A stretch of DNA of 64,000 nt from Datisca glomerata (taxonomy: Eukaryota; Streptophyta; Magnoliopsida; Cucurbitales; Datiscaceae): NCBI GenBank assembly GCA_003255025.1, contig QANY01002202.1, positions 1 to 64,000 of the forward strand, written 5' to 3'. The translations under genes and the position numbers were made by a program. Below, in pieces: positions 1 to 11,630 of the stretch (position 1 is the first letter of the stretch; every line of letters begins with the position of its first letter). The notes under the pieces are model-generated. The model was not told the DNA's origin, did no database searches, and saw only the letters and a program-made list of their open reading frames with translations.

Positions 1-860
1 TAATCGTCATTCCGCGCCGCACGCACATTGCGACAACATTGTTTGTCCGCTTCCAATGGCACCTACCCAAAAATGTTTCTTGTTGGTAGAAACAGACTAC
101 TTCACCAAGTGGATTGAGGGCAAAGCTTTTGCGAGAATATGAGAAGAAGAAGTAAAGGAATTTTTGAACAAGAATATCATATGCATATTTAGCATACTGA
201 AGATACTTGTTTCGGACAACAAGCTTTCAATTCACAAAAAATGATGAATACTTTCTATGGAAGGCTGAAAATTACTAACTGATTCTCCACTCCCTACTAT
301 CCACAGGGAAACGGGCAAGCACAAAGGTTGAACCGAAGCATACTTGACACTTTAAAGAAATGATTGGAGTCAGTGAAAGGAAGATGGGTAGAAGAAATAT
401 CAGCAATGTTATGGGCGTATAGAACTACTCCAAGAGAAATAAAGGGAGAGACATCATTCACTTTAGCTTTTGGAGTAGAAGCAGTAATTCATGTTGAGAT
501 TGGAAGCCCCACTTTGAAATCCGTACGGGATGAACAACATAATGATGAACTCCTCAAAAAGAGCCTTGACGAACTAGAAAGACGGCAAGAAGCAACCCTA
601 ATCCGAACGGGCTATTACGATCAGAAAAGAAAGTCTTATTTCTAGAAAAGAGTACAGAAACAAGAATTTCATAACGGAAATTTGGTCTAAAGAAAGATCT
701 TCTAGACAGAAGGAAAGATCGGGCCGACATGTGAAGGGCCATACATCATCAGTGGAGTAAGTGGAAGTGGATACTATCATTTGAAAATGGAAGGATCTGA
801 AAAAGCCGTGGAATGTAGCGCATTTAAAGAAATACTCTGTTTAAAGCCGTAAAAGTGTAT
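1..860 (+). pseudogene. Ty3/gypsy integrase remnant
   Basis: This is a degraded integrase domain of a Ty3/gypsy polyprotein (joins element cDNA to the chromosome). Around 60-125 the frame reads like the integrase core start (YFTKWIEGKAFARI, first catalytic Asp region). At 364-645 an open stretch carries the GRWVEEI..MLWAYRTTPR motif typical of the Athila/Tat integrase C-terminal side. Stop codons and frame changes occur between them (for example near 140 and 280), so it cannot make a working enzyme. The element begins left of the window. The clade is judged by motif style only. Confidence 0.8.
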
Positions 861-904
861 TAAGTGAAGATTTTTCCGGTTTCTTCCCGCAAGGGTTTTC
901 CACT

Positions 905-1185
905 TAAAAATTCTTGGTGTCGTCTCTCTCCTCGTCTTTAATAATAGCAACAGACATAAGGGAGTAAGTCCATGGGAGGGGCAGTTTATAAGTCTTACTC
1001 CTAGAAGGAACTAAGGCTGTACGTCATTGGGAGTGAGTTTATAAGTCCTACTCTCAGAAGGAACTACGGACGTAAGTCCTTGGGAGGAGCGGTTCATAAC
1101 TCCTACTCTTAGAAAAAACTAAGGGCGTAAGTTCTTGGGAGGGGCATTTCATAAGTTCTACTCTCAAAAGGAAAACTAAGGATGG
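905..1185. repeat. about four tandem copies of a 57-bp unit
   Basis: Copies of a unit containing AAGTCCTTGGGAGGGGC followed by ATAAGTCCTACTCTCAGAAG recur about every 57 bp, centred near 970, 1025, 1080 and 1137. Tandem repeats between integrase and 3' LTR are a known trait of Tat/Ogre-type gypsy elements, which fits the position just after the integrase remnant. Confidence 0.75.
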
Positions 1186-1802
1186 GGAACGTCTTCTACA
1201 ACGCGTGAAGGAATGAGAAACACCTTAAAACAGATCAATAAACCAAACATGCAAAATGGGATTTTATGAAAGCAAACGGATCAAAGAGTTAGAAGAAAAA
1301 AGTGGATACAAAAATTGAAAAGATACGAGTAAACGGGTAGCTAAAGAAGTAAAATATGTGCAACTTCTTACTAAGTGTTTAGAAAAGGAAAAATAAAGAA
1401 AGGAAAACTACAAGCTTCACAAAAACAAATTCCCACAGAGCATTAAGAAACGGTAAAGATCATCTCATTAATGTTTGGGAAACATCACAAGGTGATCCTT
1501 TGATTCGTCCTGAGTGACTTCGACGGGCGGTGTAGAAGTATTGGCTGTAACAGCAGGAATGACGGCATTCAGTTTAGGCTGAAACCTTGCAGGATCATAT
1601 GTATGATCAACGAGAGGCAAACGGGGAGCTATGTTAGCCTAGGCATCCTTGTAGCCCGCAGTGTAGGCCATCCCCTTAGTCTTATCGAGTATGGCCTGGT
1701 ACTCAGCCTCAATTTCACTCCCCGGCTCCCCGGTCTTGGCCAAAGCTGCCTCCGCTGCGGGCAGCTTCTTCTCGGCCTCAACCAACTTTCCCTTGACAAA
1801 AG
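1186..1802. other. non-coding spacer inside the gypsy remnant
   Basis: Purine-rich sequence without a credible ORF or RNA gene. It is interpreted as untranslated 3' region of the element beginning left of the window. Confidence 0.4.
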
Positions 1803-4165
1803 TTAGTAATCACTGGCTACTGTAAAATACCTCTCTAACTCCTTCAGAGAATCTTCAACCCTCACCCGCTCTACTGCGGTGGCGTCTGCTTCTTCTGTGA
1901 GCCGCGCAATGACCACCTGAAGCTCAGCATTAGCCTTCTTCAAATCATCCCGCTCATTTAGAAGATTATCGAGGACCTTGTTACACTCTTCCATCTTCTT
2001 CTTCCAGCCGGTCATTTGCTGCTCCAAAGAATGGAAGTGCTGCTGAAGACCGTTGTGATCAACCACGGTCTGAAAAGAAGAAATTCTAAATGTTAGAAAG
2101 CGGAAGGGAACAAAATAAAAAAAATATTCTAAGGAAGAAAAGTTACCTAAATCAAGACATGACCAAGGCCGATGACTTGATCATTGAAAGACGTGTGGCA
2201 GAGAGCGGCCGTATCCACATCAGACTAAATCACTTTTCAAAATAATATGTGAAGAACGTGGATTGTTCAAGAAACTGATGGAAGCTGGAACATGAGGCGT
2301 CACAGTGTATCGACGCCACCTCCATAAAGCGGGTTCTTCAGGACTCCCTTGGGAACTGGTAGAGGTTGAGGGAACATACCTCTAAATAGGCGGGAGAGGA
2401 GGTGGAGAAGCTCCTTCCCATACTGGAACATCCTTAGTTGCGAGAGCACGAGGATCAACTAGAACGACTGGGGGAGGATTACTGGTAAGGACCAGGAGAT
2501 GGAGTCGTCATAGAGGCATGAGCGTCAAGAGAGGTACCAACAGCCTCAGATCTTTGACGAACATTTCTCCTGCTTTTCCTCTTTCTCTTCCTTTTCTTAA
2601 TACTCAGACTTGACAGAGTCCGAGGTGTTGGATATGACAACGCGATGGGAAGTAGGAACGAGAATGGCCTGGGGGATCTAAGAAGATGAAGACGACATAC
2701 CTGTAACCTCTACAATGGGAACGGGGGCATAAGCGACATTGATCTCTCTGCTCGAATCGAGGAAGTCATGACAGTCCCATTCTCAGCAGTTATAAGCGGC
2801 AGACAGTCGTACATCAACGTCCTTAGGAAGAAGAAGCTTCTGTTCAGGTTCTTATCTGCATAAACGAAAGAGAGAAGTCCAGTACTAAAAAAACAACAAA
2901 GCATGAAATCAGAGCTCCGACTACTTATTGAAAGATCCCCAGGTCCTGGGGATGATCCAACGGCCATCACCGCCTCAGTTCTCGCCGACCAGGAGGGTCT
3001 CGTTCTCCCATCCTTTGTCCCCTCTTCGAAGATCCATAATCAGAGCTCCATTGCTTTCACAAGGGCGGGGAGCCAAATAATAAGAGGTGCTGCATTGCTT
3101 GATGATGTACGCGACACGAAGTTCATCTACACTATATTGAGGTTGTGCCTCCTGTTCAAAGCTTTTGTTCCTAAGAGGACCCTATACATATTAGAGGTAT
3201 ATTAGGAAGGGGTGAGAAAGAAGGTACTAAAATTTCCTGCTCATAAGAAAGATCTTCCAGATAGAAGAAAATCTCAGGCCGACATGGGAATGGCCATACA
3301 TCATTAGTGGAGTGCCGCTCTTCCTCTTCCTCTTCTTCTTATTCCTACCCAAACCCGACGAATTCTGAGGGGCTAGGTACAACAAGGGAATGGTCAGGGG
3401 GATTTGAGAATATGAAGACGACAGACCCACGACCTCTACAACGGGAAATGTGGCATATGCGACGTTGATCTCTCTGCTCAGAATGAAGAGGACGTGCCAG
3501 TCTCATTCTCAATAGTTATAAGCAGCAGATAGCCCCATAACAACTTCCTTAGGAATAAAGGACCTTTTGTTCAGGTTCTTATCTGTATAAATGAAAGAGA
3601 GAAGGTCAACACTAAACAAAACAACAACAAGAAAGCACGAAACTCAAGCTTTGGATACTTACTAAAAGATCCCCAGGTCCTAATGATGATCCAACGGTCA
3701 TCACTGCCCCAATTCCCGCCGACGAGGAGGGTCTCGTTCTCTTATCCTTTGTCCCCTCTCGGGAGATCCATAATCAGAGCTCCCATTATTTTCACTAGGG
3801 TAGGGAGCCAAATAATAAGTGGGGCCACGCTTCTTGATGATGTACGGGACATAAAGTTCATCTATGCCCATATTGAGGTTGTGCCTCCTATTCAAAGATT
3901 TTATCCCTAAGAGGACCCTATCACTAGGGGTATACTAGGAAGGGACGTGAAAGAAGGTATTGAAAAATTCTTGGAAGAAAGGGGAAAATGGGAGTTTCAG
4001 CCCTAAAGCTATGTACATGAGGGCTAGAGTAATCTGGTATGATGGTACAATAACCTTGCACTCATCCAAAGGGACTGCATCTCGGTAATGATCCATAAAT
4101 TGATGAAACTCATCCTAATTCCTAACTAAGGGTACAGTAACCTTGAACTCCCCCTCATCACTCAT
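1803..4165 (-). pseudogene. antisense ORF remnant between integrase and 3' LTR
   Basis: Reading the minus strand from an ATG at 4165, a degraded protein begins MSDEGEFKVTVPLVRN. It continues through a hydrophobic stretch (ALMYIALGLKLPF) and a segment near 3860-3700, and ends in a coiled-coil part at 2066-1803 rich in Leu/Glu/Lys heptads. This resembles the plant 'putative gypsy type transposon' family (Pfam PF04195), from memory of its style rather than a search. Several in-frame stops and frame changes break it. Antisense ORFs between pol and the 3' LTR are known in Tat elements such as Grande and Retand, so the position is meaningful. Confidence 0.55.
2710..3930. repeat. direct duplication, about 730 bp offset
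   Basis: The block 2934-3127 recurs at 3666-3861 with about 85-90% identity by eye. Both share AGATCCCCAGGTCCT, GAGGGTCTCGTTCTC, AGCCAAATAATAAG and GTTCATCTA in the same order. Flanking parts (near 2730-2930 and 3450-3660) also correspond. It duplicates a middle part of the antisense ORF. Confidence 0.8.
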
Positions 4166-4559
4166 GGCTAACGAAAAACCCACTAGAAGAAAGAAAAATT
4201 GAACAAGAGAAAAACAGAATAAGAATGGAGGAGAAAGAGAAAACTTATAGGGGGAAAGGCAATAGTAAAGAAAGAACGAGGAAGATGAAGGCTTAGGCTA
4301 CGTACGCGAAAAAGAAATGCAATAGAATTGATGGATTCGAAAAAAGAGTGAAATGTGACTTATCCAGGGGAGGCTTGAGCGGAAAGGTGTGTAACATACA
4401 CTTGATGACAATAAACGAAATGATGGCCTCAGCCGTCATTTGTAGAGGCAAATGGGAAGATGACAGCTGGAAAAAAGAAGAGAGGCATGTCTTGAAAAAG
4501 CTTAAAAGTCACACCTTATACACGAATAACTGAGAACGGTAAGGTGAAACGACAAAAGT

Positions 4560-5260
4560 AGATGATGAAGTGTCATTTCTAAGAAGTGTGCTAGTGATAG
4601 CGGGACACGAAGAAATGGCGGTACATATTTTCTCTATTTAATAATCATATTTTTGTATGATATTAATGCTTGCAGGTTTCAATGAACAGTGCAAAGGCAA
4701 AAGATTCAATCAATTAACCATCTACCGAGAGACGCATGAAGCATAATCAGTACACCGCAACGAATGAAATTTTGTTTAGTGTAATGATGGCAAATGAACA
4801 TGTGAAAATCTTCACCACGCCACGTGAATGGAGGAGAACCCATCAAGAGGAAGTGAATAGATTTCCGCCGTGAGAAAATGGGAAGAAGAGGTCAGAGCTA
4901 TAGGAAGGATCAGACGATTACGATTGATTCGACAGCTATAAAGGCAATATAGTCAACATAGTAAACACAAGGAATGAGGGGCCACGTTTGGGGAAAATCC
5001 CACAAGCATGTGGATAATCCTATGAGCATGATGACACTACTGAAAATATAGGGGGAGTGTGGTCATTCCCTCCTTTTTTTATTAATTTGTTAATATCATG
5101 AAAAAGAGCCTATAAATACATGATCATGTAATAAATGATGGTGAATTCTAGTCAATACAATTGAATGCAAGAAAAGTTTTACACATAGCATTTACTCTTC
5201 TCTCTTCTCTCATCATTATCATCGTAACTTTCATTAACGTGGAGGAAAAATCGTTTACAG
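4560..5260 (+). repeat. probable 3' LTR of the gypsy element
   Basis: The region lies after the integrase and antisense ORF and holds a TATA box (TATAAATA, 5111-5118), followed by a pyrimidine-rich stretch with TTCTCTCTTCTCTCATC. This is the usual U3-R-U5 arrangement. The first LTR and the flanking duplication are outside the window, so both edges are uncertain; the right edge is near 5260. Confidence 0.45.
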
Positions 5261-5960
5261 TTTTTTACACTAACTTAATTGTTGATAAGAGCTGGAGTGT
5301 GTGCATTTAAGAAAGTGGGAAACTCTTTCATGTGTCGACGCCTAAGAAGCACTGACACTTCTATTTGCTCAGAGCGTTGGTGTCGGACACCAACATGGTT
5401 CCGACACGCCAAAATCGTGTCTGATTTTTTTATCTTCAAACACCTGTCGGGCGTGTTCCTGACACGCGTCGACACCTTTCAGACATGTTTTTGAAATTTT
5501 GTTTAAATAATAAAATATAAAGAGTGTAAAATAAAATGAACAAAATTTAACTTGTAAATGAAGAAAGTGTACGTGGTGAAAATATAGAAGAAAGAAAATT
5601 AGGTTTTAAAATATATTAATAAAATTTTATAAAATCAGATTTTTTACTGTCAAACCCTTAAACTTTAAATTTCTTAAAACTAAAACTCACTCGATTAATC
5701 AGTGACATCTTCAACTAGTAAGTTATTTTAATTCATATCATTAATATACTTGATAACGTATTTAACTTTTTATATAAATATTTATTTTTATAGTTATAAA
5801 TAATATTATATATAACGTATCTCGTATTCTACTTCTTTTAAAAATAATGTGTTAATGTCTTAGTATTGTGTCGGACTCGGATATGGCACAAGGCCAAATT
5901 CTCTGTTTTTCTCTCCCCAAACAGAAGAACACATTTTACTGGGTAAAATAGAATATTAGA
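5261..5960. other. intergenic, with GTGTCGGACAC-like repeats
   Basis: No gene is seen. Around 5380-5490 there are several degenerate GACACG/CGTGTC motifs (GTGTCGGACACC, TCCGACACG, TGACACGCGTC) that can pair with one another. The rest is AT-rich. Confidence 0.4.
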
Positions 5961-5968
5961 AAAGCCGC

Positions 5969-5978
5969 TTTATAAATC
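5969..5978 (+). promoter_or_regulatory. possible TATA box of the E2 gene
   Basis: TTTATAAATC lies about 290 bp before the E2 start codon, just upstream of a pyrimidine-rich leader. The position is plausible but there is no further proof. Confidence 0.3.
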
Positions 5979-6113
5979 GAGCCGCCAGCTAGCTTAGCTA
6001 AGTTTTAATATTCTGTATTCCAATGATTCCATTAGCGGCAGCGCTTTCTTTAAGCTGATGCTGATTGAATGGAGCCGCCGCCGTTACACAAATGCATTCC
6101 CCAAAATTCCAAG

Positions 6114-6118
<5 letters not shown>

Positions 6119-6188
<70 letters not shown>
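6119..6188. repeat. (CT)n(AC)n compound microsatellite in the E2 5' leader
   Basis: About 20 CT dinucleotides run directly into about 14 AC dinucleotides. It lies 75 bp upstream of the ATG, within the likely 5' UTR. CT repeats in plant leaders are common. Confidence 0.95.
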
Positions 6189-6190
<2 letters not shown>

Positions 6191-6261
6191 CATTCATATT
6201 TTCTTATACAATCTCGGTCTACAAACAGGAAACGGGATTTAGCCGGAAACGTTCGTGTATA

Positions 6262-9200
6262 ATGGATGACGACGTTATCGAAATTTCGCCATCAAATTCT
6301 CGGTCCTCGAAATCGCTTAAGCATAAAGAGGTTACTTACTGTTTTTGAACACAAAGCATGATTATTTCTGTTCCTGCGATTACTTTTTCTTAATCAGTTG
6401 AATCTCTTTTGTGATCAACGATTCTGAGGTTGCTGATATGTGATCTTTGAACTTTTTGGGTTCTCCCGTCTCGTTTTTTATTGTTCTAGTTATTCTTGGA
6501 AAGCTCAAGTCATGCAAAAGGTCTTGAAGTTTATCGTATAGCAATTAATTAGCAAAATTATTCAATGTCTACCTGCATCGTGATCGCTGTAATTTCGGAA
6601 TGCCATGGTCTTTGAATTTTGGCTTTTATTATTTGGTTGGGTTTGACAAGGTAATGGGAAATCGGGATTCCATGAAGGTGGTGATAGCCGATGGGCACTG
6701 AGTTTGTAGTTATGGCCGGTTCATTAGCGTCTTAATTGGTTGTTAGTTGGAGCTTGGAGTCGTTTTACTTCAATCTTTTACTGGTACATTTGGTGCAATG
6801 CAGGAGAGTTTATTTTATGGCGTGTTATGATGTTGCCAATGGTATTTCCCCCTTCTTTTTTTTTGGGGGGGGGGGGGGNNGGGGGGGGGGGGGTTGTTAT
6901 TCTGAATCCGACAATGGCCTGTATAGTGTATACGTGTTACAGATATTTGTGATTTTCTATTGTCCTACCTTTACTTTTTTGGATATTATTCTTTTCAATC
7001 GGTTATTTGCTTTCTCCTTTTACTTATATCCCCTTGCTATCCCTTGTTGTCATTTTTTATCTTTTCATTGTGATACCAAGAACTTGTAAGATATGTTACT
7101 TTCATCTTTCCATTTTCCAATCTCAATACATTTTTTGGGTTTTCCAGATTATTGTGCGCAATGTGATTGATTTTGTTGATGATGAAAATTCTGCGGATGT
7201 GGTGATCATCGGTCAGAAGTTTGACCCCAGCAAGAAAGGAAAAGGCATACAAATTATATCTGAAGGCTGTACTGATCATCCAGTGAAGGTTTGGTTAATG
7301 TTATGAGTCCTAGTAGTTGATTAGATTCTCATGCAATGAGCATTATGTGTCGATGTAATAATTTCTTAATCATTTTCTTAGGAGGCTCTATCCAGTTCTT
7401 TTGGTGTTGGTGTGGAAATTCTTGGATCTGCGAGCGCGGTTGAATCTGAGAGCTTTCCCTCAGCATCACATAATTTCATTGAGCTTGACGATCATAGTTC
7501 TGATTGTTCCTATGAAGATGATGACTCTATTGATCATCTTTTTTGTGACGATTTAATGGAAGTTGATGAATACTCTATTTTACAAGCTCAATTTGATCAT
7601 GTGGACATTCCTTCAGGAATTGAGGCGCCCATTCCTTGGTTGCCTGGTCCTACTCAGAGTCAAGTGAATGCAGTTAGTGGAAGTACTTCATCAAATTGTG
7701 CAGGGGTGCATGGACTAGGATTAACGTTGTCTTCATGGCTACCATTGCCAGACCCTGCTCCGTTGAAGATGAAGGCTATATCAGCAGGTATTTCCAATGT
7801 GAAGGCCCAAATGGATGCTGTAAATCACCTTGAAGTTGATCAATCTTTTCCTTGGTTCCCTTCAAAGCCTGCCCAAAGTAAAAAGACACCAACCGCGGTC
7901 AAAAGCGGGAGTTCCGGAAAGATCCCCCTTGGCATCGAAACATCTAAATCTAAATGGCCTTTGGATCCTTTGAAGAGGAAAAAAAAGCAAGTCTCCATAA
8001 ATGGTTCTAATGTGAGTTCTTTTACCCAATCGGAAGCATTGAAGCTCCATCCTGGAGTAGAGACATCTTTACATTATGTGTCTAACAGTGTAAAAGAGCC
8101 AGTAGCTACTAGTAATACACATTATTCAGACAATCCTATGCATATCGACTCATTGAATTATCCTCACGGATTTGGACTACCCATCACGTGGTGGCCAAAA
8201 TCTTTCAAACACAAAAAGCGTTCCTTCATCAACCATGGAATTTCTCTCCATGACCCCCAAGGAGATGTTATCGACATGCCTTGGGTTCAGGATTCTGCCC
8301 GAGCACAAAAGTACGCAGCTGCAGCTAGTAACTCAAGAACACCCGATGAGGCTGTCCCTAGAAGGGACTTGGATGATATATTGAGGAAATTTGATATTTT
8401 TAAACAGTTTGATATCGTTCAGGATCACTCAGACCATCATTATTCTGGTAGTGGCTCTTCAAATAAGCAGGTATTGAATTTAGAAGATATGTTGCCCATA
8501 TAAACATGGGTTTCTTTTGTTTTTTTTTCTTTACCATAGTTTTCTTTCTCTTCTATCAGCCTTTCAAGAAATGGGTAAAGAGAGTTCAGGAGGAGTGGAG
8601 TATCCTTGAGAAGGATTTGCCAGGTGCATTTAATTGCTTTGTGACTGCATTTAGTTGATACACTATTTTGTTGCCACCCGCCTTGATTAACCTGTGTACA
8701 AGAAGCATGTTGGTGGTCATATGGCCTTGAATGTTTTCCACTAAAAGAATTACTGAGGAATGTCCTGTAAATTAGTTTGTTTTTTGTAGATTTTACTTAC
8801 CTAATTTCATGTTTTCTGTTTCTATTCAAAAGCTACCATATTCGTTAGGGTGTATGAAACGAGGATGGATCTTTTGAGGGCTGTGATTGTTGGAGCGGAG
8901 GGTACTCCATACCATGACGGTCTCTTCTTTTTTGACGTCTTTTTCCCCAGTAGTTACCCCAGTGTTCCCCCAGTAAGTGATAATTTAAAGTCTCTTGTAT
9001 TATACCTTTTTTTCTGGTACAGGAATTTGAAATGAGAAAATTTCTTGTGTTCAGCATGTGTATTATCATTCCGGCGGTCTCCGACTTAACCCAAATTTGT
9101 ACAACTGTGGGAAAGTATGCCTTAGTCTGCTTAATACCTGGTCTGGCAACAAGAATGAGATGTGGAACCCGGGTGTGTCGACCATGCTACAAGTTTTAGT

Positions 9201-11630
9201 CTCCATACAAGCATTGATTTTGAACATGAAACCCTACTTTAATGAGCCTGGATATGCACATACGAGTGGCTCTGCAGCTGGTGAAAAAAAGTCCCAGCAT
9301 TACAATGAGGATACATTTATCCTGTCGCTGAGGACAATGATGTACACGATGAGGAGGCCGCCAAAGGTAAGAATCCAGTGATTAGTTGTTGTTATCCTTT
9401 TAGTGTGTCTATGTGTGTGTGCATGCATACATTTTCTCCTTTTTAGTATATTAATCATAGTGGTGGTCATTTGCTTAAAATTGGAACTTGAAGGGATTTG
9501 GATTTACCAGCTTAACTTGCTCATCACTATTATACCGCCGTTCATACAAATTGCTAAATATGGTATAACTGATTAAAAGAATGTAAAAACATGAGTGTGC
9601 TGTTGAATTCAGCTTCCCAAACTTGGAAAAAGATTAATGGAAAGTGTGTACAGATGCATGTTTGCTGGAAGCATTGTTTTAAAAAGCTATTGAGGCTTGT
9701 ACCCCAATTTGAGGCTTGCGCCTCAATTTGAGGCTATAGAGAAATGCTTTAATATTAAGCCTTGAGATAGCAGAATGAGGCTTACACCGTCACACTTAAG
9801 CATAAATTGTTTTCTTTATCGGTGAAGTTATGATTAGTTGTGATTTAACCAGTTTTCTTTTCTTCTAATTTATTTATTTAGTTTTATTAATGTATGCCTT
9901 TTGAATTATGAAAGGAAAAAGAGAAGCGTATTTCCAAGATATCTATATTTTGTTTCCCTATACCCTTCTCCTTCAAAACAGCCTCCAGCCATTTAGCTGG
10001 AAAAACTAATAATAATACGTGTTTCCTTAATCACAAATTCACAATAAGCTTAAACTTATTAAAAAGAATGTAGTATTATGTTGAAGTTCTTATAAAATAA
10101 TAAACACACTTCAAGTTAAGAAAGGAAACCAATGTGATAAATTTTCTCCTCCCTCTAAAAATCTTCTATGGGATCATTTTTATAACAAAGTAGTAAATTC
10201 CATCTTTTGAATTCAGGATTTAGTGGCTATGTATGATGAATATGAGGATGATTTAGAGATTATGATTATCATCATGTGATTGTTTGTAATTTGTATGACT
10301 AATAATATTTATGATTCTAAACTGAGGCGTACGTCACTACACCTCGTCTCTTTAAAGTAAAATGCTTTACTGCCACTTTTAGTCTTCTAAAACATTGGCT
10401 GGAAGACCTATTGATTGGATTTAAATCTGTGGGTCGTAGATATTAACTAAGGATTTAAGTCCCAAAGCATCTTCCGCCGGTATTTCAATTTTATTGCAAT
10501 GAATCCATATAACCTTTTTAACTGTCACATATATAGAGAGCTAATAATCTAATGTTTATGGGTAAAGATGCAAGTTGGCATCCTCACATACATACAAATA
10601 GACACACACTACCAATATATGATAAAACCCTTGTAGGCATTCATACCTCTAAAGATTTAATGCAAACCCCTTTCTTTTTTGTCATTTTGAATTGGACAGG
10701 TATTGTTGATTGATATTTCCTTTCTATCTTCTGCCCACTTTCAAGGATTGCCTGTCTTTTCTTTGTAATACTTCACTTTCACTATAATGTTGGTTAATGA
10801 TTAACTTTTTATAAGGATTTCTTCTGTCTTATGTCCATTGTTGATGAGTGCAAATTGTTATTCGTGATGACTTAATCTGAGTTCATGATACATGACAACT
10901 GGCAGCTCTGATGATATTGGTTGTGAGTTGCACTAGCATCTTTTAATTTTCTTTATTCCTTCAGTACCATTTTACAAGTATATTACATTGTTTTCCATTG
11001 TATTATAGGATAACATTCCCTTTGAAGGCACAATTTAAGTTTGTAAGGATTGTGAAAAGTCGAAGTCTTACTGAACAAAGAAATAGTCGGTGAAGCTTTC
11101 TTTGAGCTATTACACTGGTAAACATGAAAGTTACAAGAACATGGGAAAAACAGTATCATGATTGGTCCATAAATTTGGTCAGTCGAATTTCTTGATTTGA
11201 ATTACGGTTCAAACACACTAAAAGGACGGTTTTGATGATCTGTAACGCTCTGAGCATCCAGGCTTTACATAAATATTTATTTGGTCATGAGTAACCACCT
11301 GACAATTGATGAATATTAAACAATTCTGGTTTGCAGCATTTTGAGGACTTTGTTCTTGGGCATTTCTGCAAGCGAGCTCATGATATTCTGGTAGCGTGTA
11401 AAGCATACATGGATGGCGCTCAAGTGGGATGTCTAGTTCAAGGTGGGGTTCAAGACTTGGATGCAGGTGATAAGAGTTGCTCAAAGAAATTCAAGAATTC
11501 CTTGCCAGGTTACGTTGGGATGCTCGTCAAGGAGTTTACAAACATTGGAGCTAAGGAATGTGAGAAATTTCTGCCATCCACAGCAAATGGTAACAAGCAG
11601 GTTGGCAGCTTGCCCAATACTGTTGCATGA
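6262..11630 (+). CDS. PHO2-family (UBE2O-like) ubiquitin-conjugating enzyme E2
   Basis: This large E2 carries activated ubiquitin as a thioester and passes it to substrates. Seven exons with GT-AG borders keep one frame: 6262-6330, 7148-7288, 7382-8470, 8560-8623, 8833-8972, 9055-9366, 11337-11630 (702 aa). Residues 1-433 form an acidic, low-complexity N-terminal part with a basic KRKKKQ stretch. The UBC fold follows (FKKWVKRVQEEW; DLPATIFVRVYETRMDLLRA; GTPYHDGLFFFDVFFP). The active-site motif is LNPNLYNCGKVCLSLL, with catalytic Cys523 at 9118-9120. The layout matches Arabidopsis UBC25/UBC26 (PFU1/2), relatives of the phosphate regulator PHO2/UBC24; rice calls similar proteins UBC38/39. No disabling change is seen. 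Which PFU paralogue it is cannot be told from sequence alone. Confidence 0.93.
6865..6893. other. poly-G run with two undetermined bases
   Basis: Fourteen G, then NN at 6879-6880, then thirteen G, all within E2 intron 1. The Ns suggest an unresolved homopolymer in the assembly, so the true length is unknown. Confidence 0.9.
9672..10397. mobile_element. non-autonomous hAT-type MITE in E2 intron 6
   Basis: A 726-bp insertion is bounded by a perfect 8-bp target duplication GCTGGAAG (9664-9671 and 10398-10405). Its ends are inverted repeats of the CAWTGTTTTARAA type (CATTGTTTTAAAAAG at the left; CAATGTTTTAGAAG when the right end is read on the minus strand). An 8-bp duplication and a CA..G terminus are hAT hallmarks. 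Inside the left end GAGGCTTG motifs repeat in tandem; no transposase is present. Confidence 0.85.

Noticed and set aside
6058..6262. Long open frames of repeating Leu-Ser and Thr-His
   Set aside because: They are translations of the CT/AC microsatellite in the E2 leader, not genes.
7862..8050. 62-codon minus-strand frame in the E2 gene
   Set aside because: Antisense shadow of exon 3, which keeps frame and splice sites on +.
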